Of a stretch of 64,000 bases of DNA, positions 1-7,284 are shown piece by piece. Under the pieces are notes generated by a model. The model saw nothing but the letters and a program-made list of their open reading frames with translations. It made no database searches and was not told where the DNA came from. A program made the position numbers and the translations under genes. How positions within the stretch are numbered: the first letter of the stretch is position 1; each line of letters begins with the position of its first letter. The stretch comes from Hydrogenophaga sp. NFH-34 (GTDB lineage Bacteria; Pseudomonadota; Gammaproteobacteria; Burkholderiales; Burkholderiaceae_C), in contig NZ_JACBGE010000007.1 in NCBI RefSeq assembly GCF_021401345.1, positions 1 through 64,000 on the forward strand. The letters are read 5' to 3'.

Positions 1-1
1 C

Positions 2-67
2 GAGAAGTACCTGCTGCTGGCCTGCCTCAACCTCGTGGAGTGCGTGGCCTACATCGGTGCAAAGTAG
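2..67 (+). CDS. C-terminal tail of an unidentified protein (partial)
   Basis: The window opens in a reading frame giving 21 residues (ending VAYIGAK) before a TAG at 65-67. A second in-frame TGA follows at 77-79, after which the same frame stays open into the ATPase fragment. The tail is mostly hydrophobic (LLLACLNLVECVAYIG). It is too short to assign. It may be the end of a separate gene left of the window, or part of a rearranged copy of the next gene. Confidence 0.35.
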   Translation, partial: EKYLLLACLNLVECVAYIGAK

Positions 68-151
68 CAGTCCAAATGAGCCGCTTGCGGCCGGTCAAGA
101 TGGGTTGACTGGACGCTCACGTTAAAGGCGTCGGAACTGGCGGAGAAGGTT

Positions 152-1063
152 GTGTCGAAGGAACTGGCCGACGCCCTGAACCGCGAATTCAAGGCGCTCG
201 GTGTCGGCACGTTGCGCGTTTCGCTGCAGAGTCGGTCGGATAGGGGTAAAGCCCTGCACAAGCTCAAGCTGGAACTACCACAAAGCCGCAGTCCGAGTGA
301 CATCTTGAGCGAGGGCGAGCAGCGTGCGATCGCGATCGGCTCCTTCCTTGCTGAGGTCGGCCTGAGTGGCGGTAAGGGCGGCATCGTGTTCGATGATCCG
401 GTGTCATCGCTCGATCACCGTCGGCGTGAACGTGTGGCAAAGCGCCTGACTGCAGAGGCAGCGCAGCGGCAGGTCGTGGTGTTTACCCATGACATCTATT
501 TCCTGTGCCTGCTGGTCGAAGAAGCGAAGTTGGCCGGTGTCCCGATTGCAACCCAAAGCCTGACCCGCCGCGCAGAGGGCTTCGGGGTTGCGGACCCCGA
601 TCTCCCATTCGAGGGAAAGACCGCGAGCAAGCGCGTCAGCGCCCTGAAAGCCCAGCATCAAGCCATCGCCAAACTCCACAAGGACGGCGAAGAGCAAGAA
701 CACAGACGGCAGACCGTTGATGCCTATTTCCGCTTGCGCATGGCATGGGAACGTGCCGTCGAGGAAGTACTACTGCGAGAGGTCATCCTTCGCTTCCGCA
801 AAGGTGTCGAGACGCAGCGGCTGGCCGGTGTTGTAGTTGAGGATGATGACTACGCGCAAGTGAACGCGGGCATGACAAAGTGCTCGAACTACGCGCACGA
901 TAAGGCACTCATGGGTGGTGTCGCCGTCCCGGAACCCGATGAACTGCTCGCCGACATCATGGCGCTGGAAACCTGGCGCGGACAGGTCGAGACGCGCAAC
1001 GTGAACACGGCCAAGAAGCGTAAGGCCGGACCTGCCGTCGCGTCACTTGCCGCAGCGCCGTAG
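152..1063 (+). CDS. truncated SMC/AAA_13-type ATPase, C-terminal half
   Basis: This 303-residue frame holds the C-terminal half of an ABC/SMC-like ATPase. The ABC signature (LSEGEQRAIAIGSFL) is near residue 51. It is followed by Walker B and D-loop (GGIVFDDPVSSLDH, near 76-89) and an H-loop (VVVFTHD, near 108). No Walker A P-loop is present, so the ATP site is incomplete. The open frame and apparent homology run upstream of the annotated GTG to about base 113 (LTLKASELAEKV), below which an in-frame TGA at 77-79 blocks it. The gene therefore looks 5'-deleted, and the GTG at 152 has no good ribosome-binding site. Full-length relatives (AAA_13 proteins, such as RloC-like and PtuA-like ATPases) are usually about twice this length and sit in defence islands. 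Its partner is probably the HNH gene that follows at 1276. I regard it as a likely pseudogene. Confidence 0.6.
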   Translation: MSKELADALNREFKALGVGTLRVSLQSRSDRGKALHKLKLELPQSRSPSDILSEGEQRAIAIGSFLAEVGLSGGKGGIVFDDPVSSLDHRRRERVAKRLTAEAAQRQVVVFTHDIYFLCLLVEEAKLAGVPIATQSLTRRAEGFGVADPDLPFEGKTASKRVSALKAQHQAIAKLHKDGEEQEHRRQTVDAYFRLRMAWERAVEEVLLREVILRFRKGVETQRLAGVVVEDDDYAQVNAGMTKCSNYAHDKALMGGVAVPEPDELLADIMALETWRGQVETRNVNTAKKRKAGPAVASLAAAP

Positions 1064-1168
1064 ACGGCTCAAGGTACTTTCATCGAGTTTCGGAGACTCG
1101 CAGTATCAACCTTTCCCATTCGGTGCTCAAGTCATCACACAGCGTCGCCGACACGGCGGCCGCAGTGC

Positions 1169-1194
1169 CCTTGGGCGTTTTGCGACGCCCAGGG
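1169..1194 (+). other. GC-rich hairpin between ATPase fragment and HNH gene
   Basis: CCTTGGGCGT (1169-1178) pairs with ACGCCCAGGG (1185-1194) across a 6-base loop, with 9 of 10 positions matching. It sits 106 bases after the ATPase stop codon and 82 bases before the HNH start. There is no T-run after it, so it is not a standard intrinsic terminator. It could be a processing or attenuation hairpin. Confidence 0.3.
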
Positions 1195-1275
1195 GCCGGA
1201 TCAAACGACAATCCGGCCTGCATGCCGTGTATCGCGCGCATAGGCGCTCAACCATCATCTCAAAACGAAAGCTTC

Positions 1276-2244
1276 ATGACCTCTCTCGAAGCCAATATCA
1301 AGTTCTACGAAACGCACTACGACATGCTGCGGCAATGGTTCCTGCGCCCAGGAGATAAGGTTGTCCTCGGCGACAGGCAGAATCGCACTTGCAGGTTTTG
1401 CGGTAGGAAGCCGCCCGAGGTGACCTTCCGCAAGGTCGCTCATGCGATACCGGAAGCACTCGGCAACAAGAGCATAGAGAGCGTGTATGAGTGCGACGAC
1501 TGCAATGAAGGGTTTGGACGCGGCATCGAGAACGATCTAGGCAACTGGTCGAAGCCAACACGTACCTTCGCACGCATTCGTGGAAAAAGTGGCGTGCCGA
1601 CCTTGAAGAAAGGCGGCGACGGGAAAGGCTGGCGAATCGAGTACGGCGCTGCGGGCTTCAATATCACCTCGTATGAGGATGACCCGCTTTACCAGATAGA
1701 CGAAGCGAACCAGCGGATCACCTTTCAGCTCAAGCGCGATTCCTATACGCCGGTCGCAGTGCTCAAGGCGTTCATGAAGATTGGCCTGACATTGCTCCCC
1801 GACGAAGAAGTCGGAAACTTCCCACACTTGATGAGTTGGGTGAGGTCAACCGACCACAGTCGTCGATTTGCGGATCAGTGCCCGATCATTCGTACATTTC
1901 AGCCAGGGCCAATGCCGAACGATTTGATCGCCGCATTTGTCCTGCGGCGAAAAGCTCACGTCGCGAACTATCCCTACATGTTCTTGGTACTGGCCTACGG
2001 GAACGAGGTATTCCAAGTGCAGTTACCGTCGGAAAAACACGACCTCGCCCTGAACGGTCAGCCAGTTTCAATTCTTCCCTTTCCGACACCGGGTTCACCA
2101 GACCCGGCACGGTATGGGCCATCCAAGGTTCGGGTGCTGGATCTAACCGGGCGTGAGGTAGTCAAAGGAGAGGTCGTTCCGGTTCAAGTTGGCTACGAAC
2201 TTGCCGTCCACAAGACGGGGCCAGACGCGGCCTCGGAAGCGTAG
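1276..2244 (+). CDS. HNH endonuclease (HNH_5-like)
   Basis: This encodes a 322-residue protein with an N-terminal zinc-finger/HNH nuclease module. CRFCGRK at about residue 40 and CDDCNEGFG at about 77 supply four cysteines, and FRKVAHAIPEALGNK between them carries the first histidine of the HNH fold, as in HNH_5-type domains. The remaining 240 residues have no domain I recognise. The frame is open upstream to 1123, but the first 51 residues look non-coding. I choose ATG 1276 because a GAAAG ribosome-binding site precedes it and MTSLEANIKFYETHYD reads as a natural start. Next to an AAA ATPase this resembles two-gene ATPase + HNH defence modules such as Septu (PtuAB), but the ATPase partner is damaged. 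A nuclease role is inferred from family. Confidence 0.7.
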   Translation: MTSLEANIKFYETHYDMLRQWFLRPGDKVVLGDRQNRTCRFCGRKPPEVTFRKVAHAIPEALGNKSIESVYECDDCNEGFGRGIENDLGNWSKPTRTFARIRGKSGVPTLKKGGDGKGWRIEYGAAGFNITSYEDDPLYQIDEANQRITFQLKRDSYTPVAVLKAFMKIGLTLLPDEEVGNFPHLMSWVRSTDHSRRFADQCPIIRTFQPGPMPNDLIAAFVLRRKAHVANYPYMFLVLAYGNEVFQVQLPSEKHDLALNGQPVSILPFPTPGSPDPARYGPSKVRVLDLTGREVVKGEVVPVQVGYELAVHKTGPDAASEA

Positions 2245-2325
2245 AGCGATAAGAGGCGCGGGGTGCAGCCCGTGAACCCGACGGCGGCACGCCAGGACGC
2301 CCAGCTATTGCTGGAGTTTCCGGGA

Positions 2326-3474
2326 CTACTTCGACGTACGCAGCTCCAACAGGTGCCGCGCGGTTTCCAGCTCTTTCTGCAACAGTTCGGCATCCGGCAG
2401 CACGGTACGGTAGTTCGCCGCCATCACCTTCGAAGGCAAGCCTTCCAGCGCATACCGCGCCAGCGCATGGCCCTTGTCTGCGCACAGAATCAAGCCCACG
2501 GGCGGGTTTTCCTCGGGGTAGGCCCAATGTTCCTTGGCATAGTTGCAATACATGTGCATCTGGCCCACGTCCGCATGGGTCAGGCTCCCTAGCTTCAAGT
2601 CGATGATGACCAGGCAGCGCAACTTGCGATGGAACAGCAGCAAGTCCACCCGATACCAGGTCTGGTCGATGCGCAAGCGCCGCTGCCGCCCGATGAAGGT
2701 GAACCCTTCACCCAGCTCCAGAAGAAAATCTTCCAGCCGCCGGATCAAGGCGGCTTCCAGATCGGACTCCGAATACTCGTCCTTGAGGTCGAGGAACTCC
2801 AGCACATACGGGTCTTTGATGGCATCGCCCGGAGCGACGGCATCCTCGGGCTTCGGCACCGCGCCCTTGGCCAGCATCGCCGCTTTGTTTTTCGACAGCG
2901 CCGTGCGCTCATAGAACTGGCTGCCGATCTGCCGGTCAAGCTGGCGCACGCTCCAGCCGCCACGCAGCGCCTCGATTTCGTAGAACCGGCGGGCATGGTC
3001 GTGCTTGACCACCAGCAGCCGGACATAAGCTGACCACGGCAGCGTGAACACCTGCGCCAGCTCGGCGAGGCTCAATTTCCCAGGCACCGTCTGGGATTTC
3101 TGGCCGGGCGGCTCGTTTCCCAATTTCCCAGACAGTGTCTGGGAAATCTCGGAAACAGGGTATGCGAGGAAGAACCGCCGCATGTTCTCCAGGTTGTTGA
3201 CGCCAAAGCCCCGCCCGAACCGCGCGGTCAGGTCAGCGGACAACCGGGCCATCAACTGTTCGCCGTACCCCGCGCGCCGCTTGCCCTGTTGTTCGGCCTC
3301 CACGATGCGGCGGCCAATCTCCCAGTAGCTGGCCGTCATCAGCGCATTGACGCTGCGCGCTGCTGCCTGGCGCGCGGCATCGAGCAGTTCCACGATGCCG
3401 CCGTGGATGCCCGCGTAGCCGGCAGGTACGGCGGCGGGTGCGGCTCCCACCGCCGCAGGCGTCTTCCTGGTCAT
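2326..3474 (-). CDS. YhcG/DUF1016 family PD-(D/E)XK nuclease-domain protein
   Basis: This 382-residue protein has an N-terminal DUF1016_N region (about 20-190: SYWEIGRRIVE, NLENMRRFFLAYP, LPWSAYVRLL) and a C-terminal YhcG nuclease-fold region (about 220-370). The core is VDLLLFHRKLRCLVIIDLK, matching D-x(n)-D/E-x-K with Asp in place of the usual Glu. The family is common in mobile elements and defence islands and is thought to act on DNA or RNA, but a biochemical role is not settled. The ATG overlaps the integrase stop by four bases (ATGA), so the two are translationally coupled. The variable linker near residues 115-140 contains two related units, SQTLSGKLG and SQTVPGKL, encoded by palindromic repeats. 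A larger open frame runs upstream, but its N-terminal part is only the integrase read in a wrong frame. Confidence 0.8.
   Translation of the reverse strand: MTRKTPAAVGAAPAAVPAGYAGIHGGIVELLDAARQAAARSVNALMTASYWEIGRRIVEAEQQGKRRAGYGEQLMARLSADLTARFGRGFGVNNLENMRRFFLAYPVSEISQTLSGKLGNEPPGQKSQTVPGKLSLAELAQVFTLPWSAYVRLLVVKHDHARRFYEIEALRGGWSVRQLDRQIGSQFYERTALSKNKAAMLAKGAVPKPEDAVAPGDAIKDPYVLEFLDLKDEYSESDLEAALIRRLEDFLLELGEGFTFIGRQRRLRIDQTWYRVDLLLFHRKLRCLVIIDLKLGSLTHADVGQMHMYCNYAKEHWAYPEENPPVGLILCADKGHALARYALEGLPSKVMAANYRTVLPDAELLQKELETARHLLELRTSK
3073..3149. repeat. two-copy palindromic repeat inside yhcG
   Basis: Two imperfect 29-base direct copies lie at 3073-3101 and 3121-3149, 48 bases apart, so the duplication keeps the reading frame. 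The second copy contains a perfect dyad: TTTCCCAGAC (3124-3133), spacer AGT, GTCTGGGAAA (3137-3146). The first copy keeps most of the dyad. In protein it gives SQTLSGKLG and SQTVPGKL. From family knowledge this linker is variable between DUF1016 proteins, which suggests that the repeat expands and contracts. Confidence 0.75.
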
Positions 3475-4670
3475 GCGACCACCTCCGCAGGCCGCTGCGC
3501 CTCGGTGATCGTCTTGCGCCGGTTCGCCACCAACTCGGCGGCCTTGCGCACCGGGTCGTCCTCGGTGTGGACGTAGCGCATGAACATCGCCACGGTCTTG
3601 TGCGCCGTCAGCGCCATGCCGACCTTGACAGGGATGCCCGAGTTGGCAATGTCCGTGGCCGAGCGATGGCGGATGCCGTGCGTGCCCACATGGGCCGCGC
3701 CCGCCGCCTTGAGGGCGCGGCTCCAGCCGCCGTAGTACTCGCCCGTGGTCAGATGCTTGCCGGGGTGGCGCGGAGAAGGCAGCACGTAAGGGCTGCCCTC
3801 CTGCCGTGGGGCCGTCGAGAGCAGCCGGTAGGCTTCCTCGCTCATGGGCTTGGACATGCCGCCGGTCTTGCTGTCGGGCCAGACCACACGCCGGTTTTCC
3901 AGATCCACCCAAGCCCATTCGAGCGTGACGACTTCGGAGCGGCGACCGGCGAACTCGAACTGCAGGCGGATCGCCAGCGGGATGACGTAGTTCTCCAGGC
4001 CCTCGGCCTCGATGTGCTCCAGTCGCCGAAACAGCTTGCCCATGTCCTCGTCGCTGATGAGGTGGGTGGCCTTGCCGTTGGGGTACATCGGGACGTGGCG
4101 GCAGGGGTTGGTGCCGTCCGGCCGGTGGCCCCACACCTCGGCCAGGTTGAACATCTTGCGCATCACGCTGAAAGCGCGGTTCGCCTCGGCCGGCTTGTGG
4201 GCCATCTTCTTCATCGCCGTGGCCACGTCCGGCCGCTTCACATCCTGCACCTTCATGCGGCCCAGCATCGGAACGATGCAGCGGTCTATGACGGCCTGAT
4301 ACCCCCGCTGGGTGCTGGGCTTGTTGCGCTGCTTGGAGTAGTCCTCCATGAACTTGGTGCACAGCTCCTTGACCGTGGGGGCTGCGCGGGCAGCGGCCTT
4401 GGCCGCGCTGGGGTCGCCGCCCCGGCGCACCTCGGCCAGCCATTCCTGGGCCAGCGAGCGGGCCTGCTCGACGGTCAGTTCCCCGTACAGGCCCAGAGCG
4501 GGCTTGCGCCGCTCGCCGGCGTTCGTGCGGTACTGGAGCATGAAGACCTTGCGGCCCGCTGGTGTAACCTTGCACAGGAAGCCGGGCACCAGCGTGTCCC
4601 GGAGTTCGACGGCCTGCGCCTGGGGTTGCGCAGCATCGACTGCGGACTTGGTGAGCTTGAGTTTTGCCAC
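3471..4670 (-). CDS. tyrosine-type integrase (DUF4102/P4 family)
   Basis: This 399-residue site-specific recombinase has an N-terminal arm-binding DUF4102 region (about 1-85: PGFLCKVTPAGRKVFMLQYR), a core-binding SAM-like domain (about 100-195) and a catalytic domain. The latter shows the usual residues: Arg in FAGRRSEVVTLEW, His and Arg in HGIRHRSATDIANSG, a later His in TAHKT and the nucleophilic Tyr in MRYVHTED. It would catalyse integration and excision of the surrounding element. I prefer the GTG at 4670 because AGGAG lies 5 bases upstream. An ATG at 4700 would add ten residues without a better site. The 3' end overlaps yhcG by four bases. The protein looks intact. Confidence 0.85.
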   Translation of the reverse strand: MAKLKLTKSAVDAAQPQAQAVELRDTLVPGFLCKVTPAGRKVFMLQYRTNAGERRKPALGLYGELTVEQARSLAQEWLAEVRRGGDPSAAKAAARAAPTVKELCTKFMEDYSKQRNKPSTQRGYQAVIDRCIVPMLGRMKVQDVKRPDVATAMKKMAHKPAEANRAFSVMRKMFNLAEVWGHRPDGTNPCRHVPMYPNGKATHLISDEDMGKLFRRLEHIEAEGLENYVIPLAIRLQFEFAGRRSEVVTLEWAWVDLENRRVVWPDSKTGGMSKPMSEEAYRLLSTAPRQEGSPYVLPSPRHPGKHLTTGEYYGGWSRALKAAGAAHVGTHGIRHRSATDIANSGIPVKVGMALTAHKTVAMFMRYVHTEDDPVRKAAELVANRRKTITEAQRPAEVVA

Positions 4671-4848
4671 GATGACTCCTCGGAAAGACCCGATTCCCAA
4701 GAGCCATGTAGGGGCCAGCAGAGGGGAAGCCGGGTCAGGTTTCGGAAAGCACCGGCATATGTTGAACTCGCCTAAGTTATTGATAAACCTGCTGTATCGG
4801 GCTTCGGCGTAGTCCAGCGAAGTTCGGTGCTGGAGTCATGGTGAAATG

Positions 4849-4876
4849 AAAAAAGCCGGTTGATACCGGCTTTTTT
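4849..4876 (-). terminator. intrinsic terminator after the TlpA-like gene
   Basis: A perfect 12-bp stem (AAAAAAGCCGGT, loop TGAT, ACCGGCTTTTTT) carries A and T tracts on both sides and so can work in either direction. It lies 23 bases downstream of the tlpA-like stop codon on the minus strand and separates host DNA from the integrase gene. Confidence 0.85.
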
Positions 4877-4899
4877 CATGGGCGAGCGGGGCGGCTGGC

Positions 4900-5430
4900 T
4901 CAACTCTGGGCGAGCAGATCCTCGATCAGCTTGTGCAGGGCGGCCATATCGGGCTCGCCGACATAGCGCTTGACGATTTGGCCCTGTTTGTTCACCAAGT
5001 AGGAGGTGGGCGTGAGCTTGACGTCACCCCAGGCCTGGGCAATTTCACCGGTGTTGTCCAGGGCGACTTTGAAGGGCAACTGGCGGGTCTGGGCAAAGTT
5101 GACCACCCAGGCGGGCGGGTCGTAGCTCATCGCAACGGCCACGGTTTCGTAGCCGCGATCCTTGAATTTCTGGTGCGTGGCCACGAGGGCTGGCATCTCT
5201 TTGACGCAGGTGACGCAGGTGGTGGCCCAGAAATTCACCAGCGTGACTTTGCCCTTGAGCGCCTCGGTGGTGGTGCTGCTGCCGTCAAGCAGCACAAACG
5301 TGGACGGAGGCGCCGCGTCGCGGGTGCTGCAGCCGGAAAGACCCAGGGCGGCCAGGACGCTCAGCGCCAGCAGGTTCAGGCCCAGGCGACGCCGCATGGG
5401 CAGAAAGAAAGACGGTTGCGAGGGCTTCAT
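4900..5430 (-). CDS. TlpA/ResA-like thiol-disulfide oxidoreductase lipoprotein
   Basis: This 176-residue protein has an N-terminal signal with lipobox LSGC (Cys34), so it should be lipid-anchored in the periplasm. A thioredoxin fold follows, with active site C72-V-T-C75 in FWATTCVTCVKEMP. The usual Trp before the first Cys is replaced by Thr-Thr. The cis-Pro loop is seen in LTPTSYLV. TlpA/ResA proteins reduce disulfides in periplasmic partners, for example apocytochrome c or cytochrome oxidase assembly factors. Here the partner is unknown. An internal ATG at residue 12 (MRRRLGLNLL) is a possible alternative start. It is followed by a strong terminator and lies just downstream of another thioredoxin-fold gene in the same orientation. 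Confidence 0.85.
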   Translation of the reverse strand: MKPSQPSFFLPMRRRLGLNLLALSVLAALGLSGCSTRDAAPPSTFVLLDGSSTTTEALKGKVTLVNFWATTCVTCVKEMPALVATHQKFKDRGYETVAVAMSYDPPAWVVNFAQTRQLPFKVALDNTGEIAQAWGDVKLTPTSYLVNKQGQIVKRYVGEPDMAALHKLIEDLLAQS

Positions 5431-5513
5431 GGGGGGTGAGATCGTGGCCTGACGCGAGAGTTCATTCCCTTCGTCGGCCAGTGCACAGTGTACGCAAGGC
5501 TGCGAACTGGAGA

Positions 5514-5939
5514 TCAGCGGCGGGTCAATTGCCGGCGTGCCGTTTCAAGGCGGGCTTCGAGGTATTCGCCGTAGAAATCCGGTACGGCGACGCCAACGAG
5601 GCGTTCGGCCAGTTCCTGCCCATCCGGGCCGAAGAACAGCACGGTGGGGGCAACGCGGGCATCCCAGCGCTTGACCTGTTCGGCCGGCGTGGTGTTTTCT
5701 CCCCGGAAGCCCTGGAGGTTGCTGGTGCGGTCGAGGATGTCGATCTGTACGGCCTGCACAAGCCCTTCGCGGCGCATGGGCAGCAGATAGTGCTTGCGGA
5801 CGATGTCGCAGTAGGGGCAGCCTGCCAGTGAGGTCATCACCACCAGCGGCTCACCGCGGGCTGCAGCGGTCTGTGCCACGCCGCGCAGGGAGGCCGGGCT
5901 GGGCAACTCGGCGGCAGGTTGGGGGGAGGCGGTGGCCAT
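5514..5939 (-). CDS. thioredoxin-fold protein with CPYC motif
   Basis: This 141-residue protein has a glutaredoxin-like active site, C41-P-Y-C44 (SLAGCPYCDIVRKHY), and a cis-Pro at VAPTVLFF. The family includes SoxW-like proteins. No signal peptide is evident when the start is ATG 5939, which I choose for its GGAG seven bases upstream. A start at 5978 would add 13 residues and overlap the upstream CoA-transferase stop. It lies immediately downstream of the CoA-transferase and upstream of the TlpA-like gene, all on the minus strand, so the three may be co-transcribed. Its substrate is unknown. Confidence 0.75.
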   Translation of the reverse strand: MATASPQPAAELPSPASLRGVAQTAAARGEPLVVMTSLAGCPYCDIVRKHYLLPMRREGLVQAVQIDILDRTSNLQGFRGENTTPAEQVKRWDARVAPTVLFFGPDGQELAERLVGVAVPDFYGEYLEARLETARRQLTRR

Positions 5940-5961
5940 GAAACGCTCCAGAGGAAAGGGA

Positions 5962-7227
5962 TCAGACAACGCCGTCACGACGCAGCTGCTCGATGCGCGT
6001 GGCCGGATAGCCCAGCCATTCGGTCAAGACCGCATCGGTGTGCTCGCCAAGCAAGGGAGGGGGCAGGTCGTTGCGAACGGGCGTGGTGCTGAGCTTGAGG
6101 GGACTGGCCACAAGCGACACCGCATCGGCCAGCGGATGGTGCCAGGTGTGGACCATGCCGCGGTGCTGAACCTGTGGGTCGTCAAACACCTCGGCCAGGT
6201 TGTTGATGGGGCCGCAGGGCACCTTGGCCGCTTCGAGGGCCGCAAGCCAGTCGGCCTTGGCGCGGGTTTTCATCAGGGCTTCCAGCAGGGGTACCAACTC
6301 GGCCCGGTGCTGCACCCGGTCGCGATTGCGCATAAAGCGCGGGTCTTGCGCCAGTTCGGGCCGGCCCGCCACGTCGCAGAACTTGGCGAACTGGCCGTCG
6401 TTGCCGACGGCCAGGATGATGTGCTGGGCCAGGCCTTGCGCATCGGGGGCGACCTCGAACACTTGGTAGGGCACGATGTTGGCGTGGGCATTGCCTTGGC
6501 GCTGAGGTACCTGGCCGTCGGCCTGCCCCCGGACGAGGTAGTTGGCGCCCAGGTTGGCGAGCATCGCGACCTGGGTGTCGAGCAGGGCCATGTCGATGTG
6601 CTGGCCCTGACCGGTGCGTTCGGCGTGGCGCAGGGCGGCCTGGATGGCCACGGTGGCGTACAGGCCGGTGAAAAGGTCGGCCACGGCCACGCCCACTTTC
6701 TGGGGCCCGCCGCCGGGCCGGTCGTCGCGCTCACCGGTGACGCTCATCAGGCCGCCCATGCCCTGGATCGCGTAGTCGTAGCCGGCGCGGTCCTTGTAAG
6801 GGCCGGTCTGGCCGAAGCCGGTGATGGAGGTGTACACCAAGCGCGGATTGAGGGCGCTCAGGCTGGCGTAGTCAAGGCCGTAGCGGGCCATGTCGCCCAC
6901 CTTGTAGTTTTCGACGAACACATCGGCCTGCGCCGCCAGTTCACGGATCAGGGCCTGGCCGCCGGGAGCAGCGAGGTCGCAGCTGATGGAGCGCTTGTTC
7001 CGGTTGGCGCCCAGGTAGTAGGCGGCTTCTCCGGTGTCGGCACCATCGCGTCCGCGCAGGAACGGCGGTCCCCAGCCCCGCGTGTCGTCGCCACCGGGAT
7101 GCTGCGGGCCTGACGGGCGCTCGACCTTGACGACATCGGCGCCGAGATCGGCCAGGGTCTGGGTGCACCAGGGGCCGGCCAGCACCCGTGAGCAATCGAG
7201 AATGCGGATACCATCCAGAGCGTTCAT
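5962..7227 (-). CDS. class III CoA-transferase (CaiB/BaiF family)
   Basis: This 421-residue protein opens with the family hallmark MNALDGIRILDCSRVLAGP and continues with TLADLGADVVKVE, GYDYAIQGMGGLMSVTG and VGVAVADLFTGLYA. MALLDTQ probably holds the catalytic Asp that forms the mixed anhydride. Family III enzymes move CoA between carboxylic acids, such as formyl-CoA/oxalate, carnitine or succinyl-CoA systems. Substrate cannot be read from sequence. The frame is open upstream to 7683, but that part is antisense to the lipoprotein gene and not coding. The divergent lipoprotein gene starts about 57 bases away. Confidence 0.85.
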   Translation of the reverse strand: MNALDGIRILDCSRVLAGPWCTQTLADLGADVVKVERPSGPQHPGGDDTRGWGPPFLRGRDGADTGEAAYYLGANRNKRSISCDLAAPGGQALIRELAAQADVFVENYKVGDMARYGLDYASLSALNPRLVYTSITGFGQTGPYKDRAGYDYAIQGMGGLMSVTGERDDRPGGGPQKVGVAVADLFTGLYATVAIQAALRHAERTGQGQHIDMALLDTQVAMLANLGANYLVRGQADGQVPQRQGNAHANIVPYQVFEVAPDAQGLAQHIILAVGNDGQFAKFCDVAGRPELAQDPRFMRNRDRVQHRAELVPLLEALMKTRAKADWLAALEAAKVPCGPINNLAEVFDDPQVQHRGMVHTWHHPLADAVSLVASPLKLSTTPVRNDLPPPLLGEHTDAVLTEWLGYPATRIEQLRRDGVV

Positions 7228-7284
7228 GGCCGCATTGTGCGCGACCCGGCGGCAGGCCGGGCGCTGAATTCCAGGAGACGTTCC

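Larger units (their letters stand above)
1..4700. mobile_element. right end of an integrated accessory element
   Basis: A DUF4102-type tyrosine integrase at the inner edge (3471-4670, minus) faces into a cluster of defence-type genes (YhcG/DUF1016, HNH endonuclease, truncated SMC-like ATPase). Ordinary housekeeping genes start only after the terminator at 4849-4876. The first 2.3 kb is visibly less GC-rich than the DNA beyond 5 kb. The left end lies outside the window and I found no tRNA or obvious direct repeat between 4671 and 4848, so the attachment site is undefined. That this is an integrative element is inferred from gene content and composition. Confidence 0.55.

Noticed and set aside
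100-128. Partial resemblance to a Tn3-family terminal repeat (GACGCTCACGTTAA)
   Set aside because: Only the inner part matches, the length is too short for a 38-bp repeat, and no transposase or resolvase is visible.
3475-4707. Long upstream extension of the yhcG open frame giving a 793-residue reading
   Set aside because: The extension is low-complexity Pro/Gly/Arg sequence in a frame shifted relative to the integrase gene, whose own frame has clear domains. It is a shadow.
4671-4848. tRNA remnant at the element boundary
   Set aside because: No T-loop (GTTCGA) or acceptor-stem pairing could be found in this stretch.
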